Positions 20,584 through 29,421 of a DNA stretch of 57,678 nt are shown here, piece by piece. Numbering within the stretch: the stretch's first letter is position 1; each line of letters begins with the position of its first letter. The stretch is from a gamma proteobacterium symbiont of Taylorina sp. GTDB lineage: Bacteria; Pseudomonadota; Gammaproteobacteria; GRL18. A program made the translations under genes and the position numbers. Location: contig JAHXIV010000009.1 of NCBI GenBank assembly GCA_025655455.1, forward strand, positions 1 to 57,678, given 5' to 3'. A model generated the notes under the pieces. That model was not told where the DNA came from and made no database searches. It saw nothing but the letters and a program-made list of their open reading frames with translations.

Positions 20584-20769
20584 ATGGATCATCAAAAACT
20601 TACGCAGTATCTGGAAATTTTGTGTCAAAGCGGCTGTGAGACTGTTAATGCCACGATTGAAGCAATGGAAAAAAATCAGACGACTAGTCTCATCGATGAG
20701 CTAAATGATGATGAACAACGAATTGTATTACAAGAACTAAAGTCCATTATGTCGGTATATAAACAGTAA
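20584..20769 (+). CDS. Small hypothetical protein upstream of pilU
   Basis: 61 residues from ATG 20584 (MDHQKLTQYLEILCQ). A TTG at 20563 would make it longer. Predicted helical, acidic, with no membrane segment; contains CQSGCETVNATIEAME and ELNDDEQRIVLQELKSIM. I do not recognise a family. Position between fliL-like and pilU genes, same strand and closely spaced, suggests co-transcription. Confidence 0.6.
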   Translation: MDHQKLTQYLEILCQSGCETVNATIEAMEKNQTTSLIDELNDDEQRIVLQELKSIMSVYKQ

Positions 20770-20791
20770 TGGAAAAAATAAGGGTAAAAAA

Positions 20792-21892
20792 ATGGATATT
20801 ACTAAATTTCTGCAGCTGATGGTGGATGAAGAAGCCTCCGATCTTTTCTTTAGTGCCAATGCCAGTGTTTCAATGAAAGTACATGGTGTCATACGTCCGG
20901 TCAGTAAACAGGCTTTAACCGATGTGCAGTTAGAGTCTATATTGGAAGGCCTGGTTGATGAAGAGCAGCTGCAGGAATTTCATGAGACTATGGAACTGAA
21001 TTTTGCGATTGCCATTGAAGGGGTTGGACGTTATCGGGCCAATGCTTTTCGACAACGCGGCAGTATTGCTCTGGTTATTCGTCATATTATTACGGAAATC
21101 CCAAGAGTTGAGGAAATGAATCTTCCCACGACCTTAAATGATATTGTGTCTCATAAAAATGGCTTGGTGATGGTGGTTGGTGCAACAGGTTCAGGAAAAT
21201 CAACTTCTCTGGCCGCTATGATTGGATATCGTAATACTAATATCGGCGGGCATATTCTGACTATTGAAGATCCGGTTGAATTTATTCATACCCATAAAAA
21301 AGCCATAGTGAATCAACGTGAAGTAGGACTGGATACCCTGAATTATTCCAATGCATTGAAAAATGCCATGCGTGAAGCACCTGATGTTATTCTAATTGGT
21401 GAGGTGCGTGATGCTGAAACCATGGAACATGCTATGGCCTATGCTGATACAGGACATCTGTGTCTGACGACATTACATGCCAGTAATGCCATACAATCAC
21501 TGGATAGAATTTTTAATTTCTTTCCAAAAAATGCCCACAAGCAACTATCAGAAGATCTGTCCCGTAACCTCAGAGCCATTATTTCTCAGCGTTTGATACC
21601 CGGTAAAGATGGCGGCAGGTATCCTGCCGTGGAAATTTTAATTAATACTCCTTATGTTGCAGAAATTTTACAACAAAATAAGATGGAGAAATTGCCTGAA
21701 GCTCTGGAGCAAGGTAAAAAATACGGTATGCAGAGCTTTGATGATGTACTCTATAATATGTATAAAGCAGGTACTATTGAGTTAAAAACAGCATTGGAAT
21801 ATGCTGATTCATATAACAACCTGCAGCTGAAAATTCGTATGAGTGAGGGTAATACCGGCGGGGCTGACGAGATGTCTGATATTCAGTTCTAG
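20792..21892 (+). CDS. pilU: Type IV pilus retraction ATPase, PilU-like
   Basis: 366 residues, with AAGGGT before the start. PilT/PilU family secretion ATPase: Walker A GATGSGKST (about 129-137), Asp box LTIEDPVEF, Walker B with DVILIGEVRDAETM and the His box GHLCLTTLHAS. The N-terminus MDITKFLQLMVDEEASDLFF and the C-terminal DEMSDIQF ending resemble PilU more than PilT, whose end is usually different. PilU works with PilT to retract type IV pili. No pilT is adjacent, so the pair has been separated or lies elsewhere. Confidence 0.9.
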   Translation: MDITKFLQLMVDEEASDLFFSANASVSMKVHGVIRPVSKQALTDVQLESILEGLVDEEQLQEFHETMELNFAIAIEGVGRYRANAFRQRGSIALVIRHIITEIPRVEEMNLPTTLNDIVSHKNGLVMVVGATGSGKSTSLAAMIGYRNTNIGGHILTIEDPVEFIHTHKKAIVNQREVGLDTLNYSNALKNAMREAPDVILIGEVRDAETMEHAMAYADTGHLCLTTLHASNAIQSLDRIFNFFPKNAHKQLSEDLSRNLRAIISQRLIPGKDGGRYPAVEILINTPYVAEILQQNKMEKLPEALEQGKKYGMQSFDDVLYNMYKAGTIELKTALEYADSYNNLQLKIRMSEGNTGGADEMSDIQF

Positions 21893-21915
21893 TTTTCCTT
21901 CCAGCTGTAGGGAGC

Positions 21916-22734
21916 TTACAAGAATTGATTCCAGGCTATTGATTTATCTCCAAACACAAAAAAATCAGGATTCAGCAGAGAATCTTTTGTATTGTAACGT
22001 AAGGCCTGCATCTGTGTATCTGTAATCTGTCCGCCGGCCTCTTCTACAATACATTGTGCCGCAGCAGTATCCCACTCTGAAGTGGGACCGAGTCGGGCAT
22101 AAACATCGGCAGTCCCCTCTGCAACCATACAGGATTTTAATGAACTGCCCATGAATTTTATTTCATAGGAATGAAATCTTTTTTCCAAATTTTTTAAAAA
22201 TGCCTGCAATATCCGGCTTTGAGCTGATTTCTCTGTCCCGGCAACAACAATTTTATCTTGACATTTTGCACGAACCTGAATGTTTCTGGCCTGTTTGCTA
22301 TCATCCAGATAAAATGCTCCACCATCGCTGCATGCATAGAAACTACACTTATTTACAGGACTATAAATAACGCCAAGTACCGGAGAATTTTTGACGATCA
22401 GAGCAATATTTACGCTGAACTCGCCAGTTTTTTCAATAAATGCCCGCGTGCCGTCCAACGGATCAACCAGCCAGTATGTCTGCCATTGTGAACGCTCCTT
22501 ATATGGAATTGTTGTCGATTCTTCAGAAAGTATGGGGATTTCAGGGCTGAGTCGTGCAAGTTGTTTTACGATAAACTCATTGGCAGCCAGATCAGCACAG
22601 GTTACCGGGGTATTGTCTGATTTATTATTGATCTGGAAATCAGACTGATAGATATCCATAATGACTTGTCCGGCCTGCTGTGCCAGTTCAATGACTTCAG
22701 GTAGTAGACGATGTAAATCCTGCTGTGTCTGCAT
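21916..22734 (-). CDS. cysQ: 3'(2'),5'-bisphosphate nucleotidase CysQ
   Basis: 272 residues, inositol-monophosphatase superfamily. Metal-binding motifs in order: LSEESTTIPY (about 68), WLVDPLDGTRAFI (about 90) and SEWDTAAAQCIVEEAGG (about 218). CysQ hydrolyses PAP released by sulfate assimilation and sulfotransferases. AGGG stands in front of the ATG at 22734. It is convergent with pilU and followed upstream by nudE on the same strand (27-base gap), likely co-transcribed with it. Confidence 0.95.
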   Translation of the reverse strand: MQTQQDLHRLLPEVIELAQQAGQVIMDIYQSDFQINNKSDNTPVTCADLAANEFIVKQLARLSPEIPILSEESTTIPYKERSQWQTYWLVDPLDGTRAFIEKTGEFSVNIALIVKNSPVLGVIYSPVNKCSFYACSDGGAFYLDDSKQARNIQVRAKCQDKIVVAGTEKSAQSRILQAFLKNLEKRFHSYEIKFMGSSLKSCMVAEGTADVYARLGPTSEWDTAAAQCIVEEAGGQITDTQMQALRYNTKDSLLNPDFFVFGDKSIAWNQFL

Positions 22735-22761
22735 GAAAAACCCTATGTGACTATGTGTTGA

Positions 22762-23325
22762 TCAATGATGCCTTTTTTCAAGAAGATCGCGAACAATGTA
22801 GGCTGCTGCAATGGTTCTTGCTTCTGTGACATCTTCCTGAAGGGCTAAATTTCCAATATCATTTAAAGGCCATTTAACCACTTCAAGCGGCTCAGGTTCA
22901 TCTCCTTCCAGAGAAGAAGGATATAAATCTTCAGCCAGTACAATATGGGTCAAATGTCCCATATAGCCAGGTGCTAAAGTGACTGATTTAACCTGAGTTA
23001 ATTTTCTGGCGGCAAAGCCCACCTCTTCCTGAAGTTCTCTATTGGCGGCTGTTTCAATGGCTTCATCATCTTCTATACGACCTTTGGGAAACATCAATTC
23101 GTGCTGTTCAACTCCAACACCATATTCTCTGACTAATAATAAGGTATTCTCATCATATAAAGCAACCACCAGGACACCGCCTCGACTAGAGCCTTTAAGA
23201 CGTTCGTACTCAACTTTTGTACCATTACTAAAAGTCAGGTTGACTTGTTCTATACGAAATAAGCGGCTTTTAGCCACCACTTTACAGTCAGTGATCAATG
23301 GAGAGGCAGATGTGTTTTTGGTCAC
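22762..23325 (-). CDS. nudE: ADP-sugar/ADP compounds hydrolase NudE
   Basis: About 187 residues from GTG 23323-23325 (start V-T-K-N-T-S-A-S-P), which matches the usual family length (E. coli about 186). A longer frame from a TTG at 23385 runs into the palindromic repeat and is not believed. The Nudix box is GRIEDDEAIETAANRELQEEVGF split here as GRIEDDEAIETA and RELQEEVGF, so the G-x5-E-x7-REUXEE signature is complete. Preceding SRLFRIEQVNLTFSNG is typical of NudE. It lies next to yrfG, divergent, as in other gammaproteobacteria. Confidence 0.92.
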   Translation of the reverse strand: MTKNTSASPLITDCKVVAKSRLFRIEQVNLTFSNGTKVEYERLKGSSRGGVLVVALYDENTLLLVREYGVGVEQHELMFPKGRIEDDEAIETAANRELQEEVGFAARKLTQVKSVTLAPGYMGHLTHIVLAEDLYPSSLEGDEPEPLEVVKWPLNDIGNLALQEDVTEARTIAAAYIVRDLLEKRHH

Positions 23326-23371
23326 TATAATTACTTTTTGTTTGTTTAAGTTGCTATAATAGTACCTGTTC

Positions 23372-23443
23372 GGGGTCTGAGTCAAATGGCATCACTACTG
23401 AGTATGTTAATACTCAGTAGTGATGCCATTTGACTCAGACCCC
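23372..23443. repeat. Perfect 34-bp-arm palindromic repeat
   Basis: Arms 23372-23405 and 23410-23443 are exact inverse complements around the loop GTTA. The outer ends read GGGGTCTGAGTCAAATG and CATTTGACTCAGACCCC. This outer sequence resembles REP-like repeats that I recall from several gammaproteobacteria. It fills the nudE-yrfG gap and could also act as a bidirectional barrier or terminator-like hairpin. A degenerate relative is at 38435-38506. Confidence 0.95.
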
Positions 23444-23467
23444 TGTTTATTTTTACCGGGACTTGAT

Positions 23468-24124
23468 ATGTTAGATTGGCATCAGATTAATACAGTTTTT
23501 CTTGATATGGACGGTACTTTACTGGATCTGCATTTTGATAACCATTTCTGGCTGAAGCATGTACCATTACGTTATGCAGAAAAAAATGGTCTCACAACAC
23601 AACAGGCACTGGATGAACTCATTCCCCGCTTTCAAGCTATAGAAGGCTCTATGAACTGGTATTGTGTTGATTTCTGGAGCCGTGAACTGGATCTGAATAT
23701 TGCTCTGCTCAAAGCTGAGATAAAACATCTTATCCAGATACATCCCTATGTGATTGAATTTCTGGAAACTCTGGAAAAAGCAGGAAAACGCAGAGTTTTA
23801 GTCACTAATGCTCATCAAAAAAGCCTGGCATTAAAAATGAAAAGCACACCTTTGGCAGATTTATTGGACAAAGTTATCTGTGCCCATGATCTGGGCTTGC
23901 CAAAAGAAGAAGTTCAATTTTGGCATAAGCTGCATGAGCTAGAAAGCTATGAAGTTCAACGAACGCTTTTAATTGATGATAATTTAACGGCACTGGGTTC
24001 AGCTCAGAAATATGGTATTAAACACTTGCTGGCTATTTATAAGCCTGATAGTCAGGGGGCGAAAAAAGAGGTGGGTGCTTTTCAGGCGATTCAATCTTTT
24101 AAAGAAATTATGCCGACACTGTGA
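23468..24124 (+). CDS. yrfG: GMP/IMP nucleotidase YrfG (HAD family)
   Basis: 218 residues from ATG 23468 (MLDWHQINTVFLD). The frame extends upstream into the palindrome but that part is not protein-like. HAD motifs: DMDGTLLDLHFDNHFW (motif I), LVTNAHQKSL (motif II), LPKEEVQFWH (motif III, Lys) and LLIDDNLTAL (motif IV). The FDNHFW and NWYCVDFWSREL strings are YrfG-specific. YrfG dephosphorylates GMP and IMP. It is divergent from nudE. Confidence 0.93.
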   Translation: MLDWHQINTVFLDMDGTLLDLHFDNHFWLKHVPLRYAEKNGLTTQQALDELIPRFQAIEGSMNWYCVDFWSRELDLNIALLKAEIKHLIQIHPYVIEFLETLEKAGKRRVLVTNAHQKSLALKMKSTPLADLLDKVICAHDLGLPKEEVQFWHKLHELESYEVQRTLLIDDNLTALGSAQKYGIKHLLAIYKPDSQGAKKEVGAFQAIQSFKEIMPTL

Positions 24125-24138
24125 TTTAAACTAGAAAA

Positions 24139-24516
24139 TTAGGGAAAGCGTTTAAAACGTTTTTTACAATAAGCTAATAGTGATGGATAAGTTTTAAAAT
24201 AAAGTTCAAAGCCTTCTTCTGCAGAGGCATCATATTCACAATAATCGTTTTCATATTCGTGACAAATATTGGGTCTTTGTTCATAAATAGCACACAGGCC
24301 ATTGTCTAATAATTGTTCACAAGGTGTGATAAACATTAGAAACCAGCCGTCTTCATCTTTATAAAATTCAACATTAGCATGGGAAACCTGCCAGAGCATG
24401 AGCTGAAAATCTACTTTTTTTCTAGGGCTGTCAATATGCTGTGTTACATACTGACAGCATCTGGTACCGGGACAATGACTGCATTTGTTTTCTGTTGTAA
24501 TAACTACTTTTTTCAT
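24139..24516 (-). CDS. YkgJ-family cysteine cluster protein
   Basis: 125 residues with the UPF0153/YkgJ metal-cluster pattern: CSHCPGTRCCQY near the N-terminus, then TPCEQLLDNGLCAIYEQRPNICHEYE (C-x8-C and R-P-x-x-C) and a final DYCEYD. This pattern is thought to bind zinc or an iron-sulfur cluster; the function is not established. It lies just downstream of trpD on the same strand (13-base gap), so it is probably transcribed with the trp genes. Confidence 0.88.
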   Translation of the reverse strand: MKKVVITTENKCSHCPGTRCCQYVTQHIDSPRKKVDFQLMLWQVSHANVEFYKDEDGWFLMFITPCEQLLDNGLCAIYEQRPNICHEYENDYCEYDASAEEGFELYFKTYPSLLAYCKKRFKRFP

Positions 24517-24529
24517 GAAAAGTTTTTGT

Positions 24530-25552
24530 CTAAGCTAAAAAAGACTGAGTAAGATTGATCAGTTGATCCAGTTTTTCTTTTGCGGCATTGGATTTGATTG
24601 CCTGGCGTGCCATATCAACGCCTTCTTCCAGACTGCTGCATAATCCGGCACAATAGATTGCGGCGCCTGAATTTAACAGCACAATGTCTCTGGCGGCTCC
24701 CGGTTTATCGGATAAGACATCTAATACCATTGCCAGTGACTGTTCGGCACTATTAACAATAATTTCATCAATACTGCTGCAGGCCATGCCAAATTGCTCA
24801 GGTGTAATTGTGTATTGAGAGAGTTTTCCCTTATTTAGTTCACAGACAAATGTTTCACCTGCCATACTGATTTCATCCATACCATCAGCTGAATGAACCA
24901 CCATGACGTGCTGGCTGGATAGATTTTTTAATACATTGGCAAGCGGTTTGATCCATTGTTTATCAAAAACACCTAATAATTGATTGCTGGCACCAGCAGG
25001 ATTGGTTAAGGGACCCAGCAGATTGAACATGGTTCTAATGCCCATTTCTTTACGCGGAGTAATTGCATGTTTCATGGCGCTATGATGCAGTGGTGCAAAC
25101 ATAAAGCCAATACCCAGTTGTCTAATACATTGTTCGACCTGATGAGCACTGATGTTAAGGTTGATGCCTGCGGCTTCAAGAATATCAGCGCTGCCTGAGG
25201 TACTGCTCACAGAGCGGTTGCCGTGCTTTGCAACAATGCCGCCAGCAGCTGCAACAACAAAACAGCAGGTTGTAGAGACATTGAAAGTATGCAGGCCATC
25301 TCCGCCTGTTCCAACAATATCAATGACATGCTGACCATCAACTTTGACTGGTGTGACAAGTTCTCTCATGACACTGGCAGATGCGGTCAGTTCATCAACT
25401 GTTTCACCTTTCATGCGTAATCCGACCAGCAAAGCCGCAATTTGCGCTGGCGTACATTCACCTGTCATAATCTGGCGCATCAGGTTTTCCATATCCAGAA
25501 TATTAATATTCTGATGATCGACTACTTTTGCAATAGCTGTTTTTATGTCCAT
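24530..25552 (-). CDS. trpD: Anthranilate phosphoribosyltransferase TrpD
   Basis: 340 residues. Second step of tryptophan synthesis, joining anthranilate to PRPP. Signature strings: DIVGTGGDGLHTFNVST (PRPP binding), KHGNRSVSSTSGSADILEAAG, MFAPLHHSAMKH, RTMFNLLGPLTNPA and VVHSADGMDEIS. Full length. The start has GGAAT in front. It lies 53 bases after trpG. trpC does not follow. Confidence 0.97.
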   Translation of the reverse strand: MDIKTAIAKVVDHQNINILDMENLMRQIMTGECTPAQIAALLVGLRMKGETVDELTASASVMRELVTPVKVDGQHVIDIVGTGGDGLHTFNVSTTCCFVVAAAGGIVAKHGNRSVSSTSGSADILEAAGINLNISAHQVEQCIRQLGIGFMFAPLHHSAMKHAITPRKEMGIRTMFNLLGPLTNPAGASNQLLGVFDKQWIKPLANVLKNLSSQHVMVVHSADGMDEISMAGETFVCELNKGKLSQYTITPEQFGMACSSIDEIIVNSAEQSLAMVLDVLSDKPGAARDIVLLNSGAAIYCAGLCSSLEEGVDMARQAIKSNAAKEKLDQLINLTQSFLA

Positions 25553-25605
25553 TTTTATTCCTATATCAGAAGAGGGCGGAGTAATAAAGGGGAAACTATA
25601 TCTTG

Positions 25606-26184
25606 TTACATGTCTAAAAAATTTTGTAACATTTTGTGTCCATATTGGCTCAAGATTGATTCAGGGTGAAACTGAACACCTTCGATTTTTAATTCTTTGT
25701 GTCTGACGCCCATAATTTCATCTATCTGACCCATATCATTTTCTGTCCATGAGGTAATTTCCAGACACTCGGGAAGAGTCTCCTTTTCAATCACCAGAGA
25801 GTGATAACGGGTTGCTTCAAATGGTGATTCCAGATCACGGAACACACCTTTATTGTTGTGATGCATCATGGATGTCTTACCATGCATAATTTCTCCGGCG
25901 TGAATAATTTTTCCGCCAAAAGCCTGACCAATGCTCTGGTGACCAAGACAAACTCCTAATATAGGTAGTTGTCCGGCAAAGTGTTTAATGGCCTCAATTG
26001 AAATACCGGCTTCATTGGGGGTGCAGGGACCTGGGGAAATCATTAAATGATCGGGGCACATTTTTTCAATTTCCGCTATGCTGATTTCATCATTGCGAAA
26101 AACCTTAACTTCTGCTTTTAACTCACCCAGATATTGCACCAGATTGTAGGTAAAGGAATCATAATTATCGATCATAATTAACAT
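25606..26184 (-). CDS. trpG: Anthranilate synthase component II TrpG
   Basis: 192 residues from ATG 26182-26184 ([14 protein letters not shown]), with AGGAGT in front. A longer frame upstream overlaps trpE and is not needed. The glutamine amidotransferase triad is present: Cys in [16 protein letters not shown], and His-Glu in [12 protein letters not shown]. It supplies ammonia to TrpE. The start lies 4 bases after the trpE stop, which indicates coupled translation. It may also serve folate synthesis (PabA role), as single TrpG proteins often do. Confidence 0.96.
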   Translation of the reverse strand: MLIMIDNYDSFTYNLVQYLGELKAEVKVFRNDEISIAEIEKMCPDHLMISPGPCTPNEAGISIEAIKHFAGQLPILGVCLGHQSIGQAFGGKIIHAGEIMHGKTSMMHHNNKGVFRDLESPFEATRYHSLVIEKETLPECLEITSWTENDMGQIDEIMGVRHKELKIEGVQFHPESILSQYGHKMLQNFLDM

Positions 26185-26188
26185 ATTA

Positions 26189-27754
26189 TTACTCCTCTTC
26201 CTGATTATTTTTTTCACATTCGCTCAGGTCTAATCCGCATTCTGCCATGGCAACGGCCTGAAATACTCCGCGGCCTTTATTCATAGTTTCATCCCATTCA
26301 TTTCTGGGTACAGAATCAGCAACAATACCGGCACCGGCTTGAATATGTAATTTTTTGTCCTTGATGACAGCTGTGCGAATAGCAATTGCTGTATCCATAT
26401 TTCCCGACCATGAAATATAACCAATTGCACCGGAATATATGCCGCGTTTAACCGGTTCTAACTCATTAATAATTTCCATTGCGCGAATTTTTGGTGCACC
26501 ACTCACTGTTCCTGCCGGGAAAGTGGCTTTCAATGCATCCATTACACTCATATCCTTGTTTAAATCACCCTCTACGTTTGACACGATATGCATCACATGA
26601 GAGTAGCGTTCAACAATCATTTTTTCTGTGAGTTTTACCGTGCCGATTTCTGAAACACGGCCTGCATCATTGCGTCCTAAGTCAATCAACATCAGATGCT
26701 CAGCCAGTTCTTTAGGATCAGCCAGTAACTCCTGCTCCAGCTGTTTGTCTTGTTTTTCTGTTTTACCCCGTGGACGTGTTCCTGCAATAGGACGAACGGT
26801 TACTTTGCCTTCTTCAACACGGGTTAATATTTCCGGTGAAGAGCCGACAATATGAAAATCACCACAGTCCAGAAAATACATATAGGGAGAAGGGTTCAGA
26901 CTGCGTAAAGCACGGTATAAATCCAGAGGAGGTGCTTTGAAAGGAATGGACAGGCGCTGTGAAATGACCACCTGCATGGCATCTCCTTCAACAATATAAT
27001 CCTTAATACGTTTGACTGCTGCTTCAAAACCATCCTGAGTAAAACCGGAAATAAAGTCAGTTTCCTTTATTTTGGTGATCTGATTATGTTTTTTATAAGT
27101 GGTATTGGACTGACGCAAACTTTGAATCAAGTCTTCCAGACGTTGAGTGGCTTTTTCCCATGCGCACTCAATGTGATGCAGAGCCGGGGATTGATCTTTA
27201 GCCTGATCGATATGCGCATGAACAATCAGATATAACTTGCCGCTGAGGTTATCAAACACCAGCACTTCTTCTGATACCATTAATAAAATATCAGGTGTGT
27301 CCAGTGGGTCGTCTTTCTGTGTGTTTTTTAATCTGGGTTCAATATAGCCAATGGTTTCATAGCCGAAATAGCCCACCAGTCCTCCGGTAAAACGGGGCAG
27401 ATTGGATTGTTTACTTAGAAATTCCGGAATCTCGTATTGCTGTTGATATTCTTCTATCCAGCTGAGCGGATCTGAATGATTCAGCTGTTCAAGTAATTGT
27501 CCATTATGATGAATTTGAATCTGTTCATCATAGACGGTGATTATGGTTTCACAAGGCAGGCCTATAATAGAATAACGTCCCCATTTTTCCCCGCCACGTA
27601 CGGATTCAAGTAAATAGGAATAGGAACCTTCGGCTAATTTTAAATAGGCACTTAGCGGGGTATCCAGATCGGCAAGGATTTCATATACAACAGGAATTCT
27701 GTTATAACCCTGTTCAGCCAACTGTATAAATTGTGGTTTGCTAATAATAGACAT
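26189..27754 (-). CDS. trpE: Anthranilate synthase component I TrpE
   Basis: 521 residues. Makes anthranilate from chorismate. Visible: the N-terminal feedback site [18 protein letters not shown], and the chorismate-binding half with [61 protein letters not shown] and [16 protein letters not shown]. Full length. First gene of trpE-trpG-trpD. Gph and rpe lie upstream on the same strand with a 122-base gap. No clear trp leader peptide was seen in that gap. Confidence 0.97.
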   Translation of the reverse strand: MSIISKPQFIQLAEQGYNRIPVVYEILADLDTPLSAYLKLAEGSYSYLLESVRGGEKWGRYSIIGLPCETIITVYDEQIQIHHNGQLLEQLNHSDPLSWIEEYQQQYEIPEFLSKQSNLPRFTGGLVGYFGYETIGYIEPRLKNTQKDDPLDTPDILLMVSEEVLVFDNLSGKLYLIVHAHIDQAKDQSPALHHIECAWEKATQRLEDLIQSLRQSNTTYKKHNQITKIKETDFISGFTQDGFEAAVKRIKDYIVEGDAMQVVISQRLSIPFKAPPLDLYRALRSLNPSPYMYFLDCGDFHIVGSSPEILTRVEEGKVTVRPIAGTRPRGKTEKQDKQLEQELLADPKELAEHLMLIDLGRNDAGRVSEIGTVKLTEKMIVERYSHVMHIVSNVEGDLNKDMSVMDALKATFPAGTVSGAPKIRAMEIINELEPVKRGIYSGAIGYISWSGNMDTAIAIRTAVIKDKKLHIQAGAGIVADSVPRNEWDETMNKGRGVFQAVAMAECGLDLSECEKNNQEEE

Positions 27755-27799
27755 AGTTAATACTCAATAAAAAACAAATGTGGAGATTTTAAGTTACCT

Positions 27800-27826
27800 A
27801 GAGGGGTCGGAGTTGTACTCTAACAC
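27800..27826. repeat. Possible short degenerate palindromic repeat
   Basis: GGGGTCGGAGT followed by TGT and ACTCTAACACC forms a short imperfect hairpin between gph and trpE. Its GGTCGGAGT resembles the outer end of the repeats at 23372 and 38435. It may be a decayed copy of that family, or a simple hairpin in the gap. Confidence 0.35.
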
Positions 27827-27876
27827 CAGTACCATCGTTCTTTCAGTTGTTTTTTATGCAGCATTTTATATTCTTC

Positions 27877-28545
27877 TTAAAGCAGTTCTTTTAATTCAAG
27901 CATTGAATCAATCACTATGTCAGGATTGGATTCACGGATATCAACACCATGGTTATATCCATAAGTCATACAGATAATTTGAAAACCGGCTGCTCGTGCA
28001 GCTTTTACATCACTGATTGAATCTCCCAGCATTAAAGAGTCTTCAGCAGTTACCCCCATTTTTTCTGCAGAGTATAGTAGAGGTAATGGATCAGGTTTCT
28101 TTTTGTCCAGTGTATCACCACTGACAATCGATTCAAAATAATCAAATAGACCCAAGTCTTTTAATAAGGGATGTGTAAATGCCTCAGCCTTATTCGTCAC
28201 ACAGCCTAATTGGTAACCTGCCTGCTTAAGATATTCAATACCTTCTTTAACCCCGGGATAAAGACTACTGCGTTTGGAAGTATTATCTTTATACAGTTCC
28301 ATGAAGATGGGATAAGCTTTTTCAAATAACTCATCATCCGGTTCACCATCCAGTTGGCCAATCAGTGCCCGACGTACAAGACGCTCCACACCATTGCCCA
28401 CCCAGTGACGAACCTCGGCTTCCCCATGTGGTGCCATATCAATTGCTTTAAGCATTTCATCAACGCAATAAGCCAGGTCAGGAACACTATCTACCAGTGT
28501 TCCATCCACATCGATCAGTACCATTTTTGGTTTTCTAATGATCAT
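27877..28545 (-). CDS. gph: Phosphoglycolate phosphatase Gph
   Basis: 222 residues, HAD family. Motif I LIDVDGTLVDSVPDLAY, motif II GCVTNKAEAF, motif III Lys in KKKPDPLPLLY and motif IV MLGDSISDVKAARAAG. MVLIDVDGTLVDS and the GNGVERLVRRAL cap string are typical of Gph. It clears 2-phosphoglycolate. It follows rpe by 8 bases on the same strand, and trpE lies downstream. This rpe-gph-trpE order is common in gammaproteobacteria. Confidence 0.95.
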   Translation of the reverse strand: MIIRKPKMVLIDVDGTLVDSVPDLAYCVDEMLKAIDMAPHGEAEVRHWVGNGVERLVRRALIGQLDGEPDDELFEKAYPIFMELYKDNTSKRSSLYPGVKEGIEYLKQAGYQLGCVTNKAEAFTHPLLKDLGLFDYFESIVSGDTLDKKKPDPLPLLYSAEKMGVTAEDSLMLGDSISDVKAARAAGFQIICMTYGYNHGVDIRESNPDIVIDSMLELKELL

Positions 28546-28553
28546 AAGAGGAA

Positions 28554-29228
28554 TTATTTTCCGACCTTTGCTAATTCAGCACGCATTTGATCAATCGTGT
28601 CTTTGTAATTTTCTGTATTAAAAATGGCAGAGCCGGCGACAAACATATCTGCACCTGCTTCAGCAATTTCAGCAATATTATTGATCTTCACGCCGCCATC
28701 AATTTCAAGGCGAATATCATAGCCGCTGTCATCTATCATTTTGCGTGCTTCACGTAACTTATTGAGTGTTTCAGGAATGAAACTTTGACCACCAAAGCCG
28801 GGATTAACTGACATCAATAAGATCACATCAACCTTGTCCATCACATGTTTTAACACAGATAGTGGTGTCGCAGGGTTAAAAACAAGACCTGACTTACAAC
28901 CAGACTCACGAATGAGAGATAAACTGCGATCAATATGCTCTGAAGCTTCAGGATGGAAAGTAATATAGCTGGCACCTGCCTTGGCAAATTCAGGGATAAT
29001 GACATCAACGGGCTTAACCATTAAATGAACATCAATTTCCTGTTTGATACCGTGATTTCTCAGTGCTTCACAGATCATTGGTCCAATCGTCAGAACTGGT
29101 ACATAGTGATTATCCATCACATCAAAGTGAATGACATCAGCGCCGCTGTCCAGTACATTGACACATTCTTCACCCAGACGAGCGAAATCAGCAGATAAAA
29201 TAGATGGTGCAATTAAAGATTTTGCCAT
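28554..29228 (-). CDS. rpe: Ribulose-phosphate 3-epimerase Rpe
   Basis: 224 residues, TIM barrel. Strings: [60 protein letters not shown] and [12 protein letters not shown]. Metal-binding residues (His, Asp, His, Asp) are in place. Interconverts ribulose-5-phosphate and xylulose-5-phosphate. GGGG is placed before the ATG at 29228. First gene of the rpe-gph-trpEGD run. Confidence 0.97.
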   Translation of the reverse strand: MAKSLIAPSILSADFARLGEECVNVLDSGADVIHFDVMDNHYVPVLTIGPMICEALRNHGIKQEIDVHLMVKPVDVIIPEFAKAGASYITFHPEASEHIDRSLSLIRESGCKSGLVFNPATPLSVLKHVMDKVDVILLMSVNPGFGGQSFIPETLNKLREARKMIDDSGYDIRLEIDGGVKINNIAEIAEAGADMFVAGSAIFNTENYKDTIDQMRAELAKVGK

Positions 29229-29290
29229 GACAAATCCCCATAAAATGAATAAACTATTAATAAATTAACGAATGTAACCCTAATAAACAG

Positions 29291-29332
29291 GATTAGATAT
29301 TTAATGAAATAAATTTCATTAAATATCTAATC
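29291..29332. repeat. Perfect 20-bp-arm AT-rich palindrome
   Basis: Arms 29291-29310 and 29313-29332 are exact inverse complements around AA (GATTAGATATTT ... AAATATCTAATC). It lies between divergent rpe and the DUF3530 gene, upstream of both starts. It is too AT-rich for a standard terminator and could be a regulator site or an extruding cruciform. Confidence 0.9.
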
Positions 29333-29352
29333 GAGCATTTTAAACGATAATT

Positions 29353-29388
29353 ATCAATATAACCATCAATATAAGCACCAATATAACT
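29353..29388. repeat. 12-bp tandem repeat, three imperfect copies
   Basis: ATCAATATAACC, ATCAATATAAGC and ACCAATATAACT follow each other between the palindrome and the start of the DUF3530 gene. Spacing of 12 bp is close to one helical turn, so repeated protein contacts are possible, but nothing more is shown. Confidence 0.75.
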
Positions 29389-29421
29389 ATAAATAATTAC
29401 AGGCAACGTAAGGTATAAATT

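Noticed and set aside
29346..29355. Fur box (GATAATTATC)
   Set aside because: Only one 10-bp half-match and no iron-related gene beside it.
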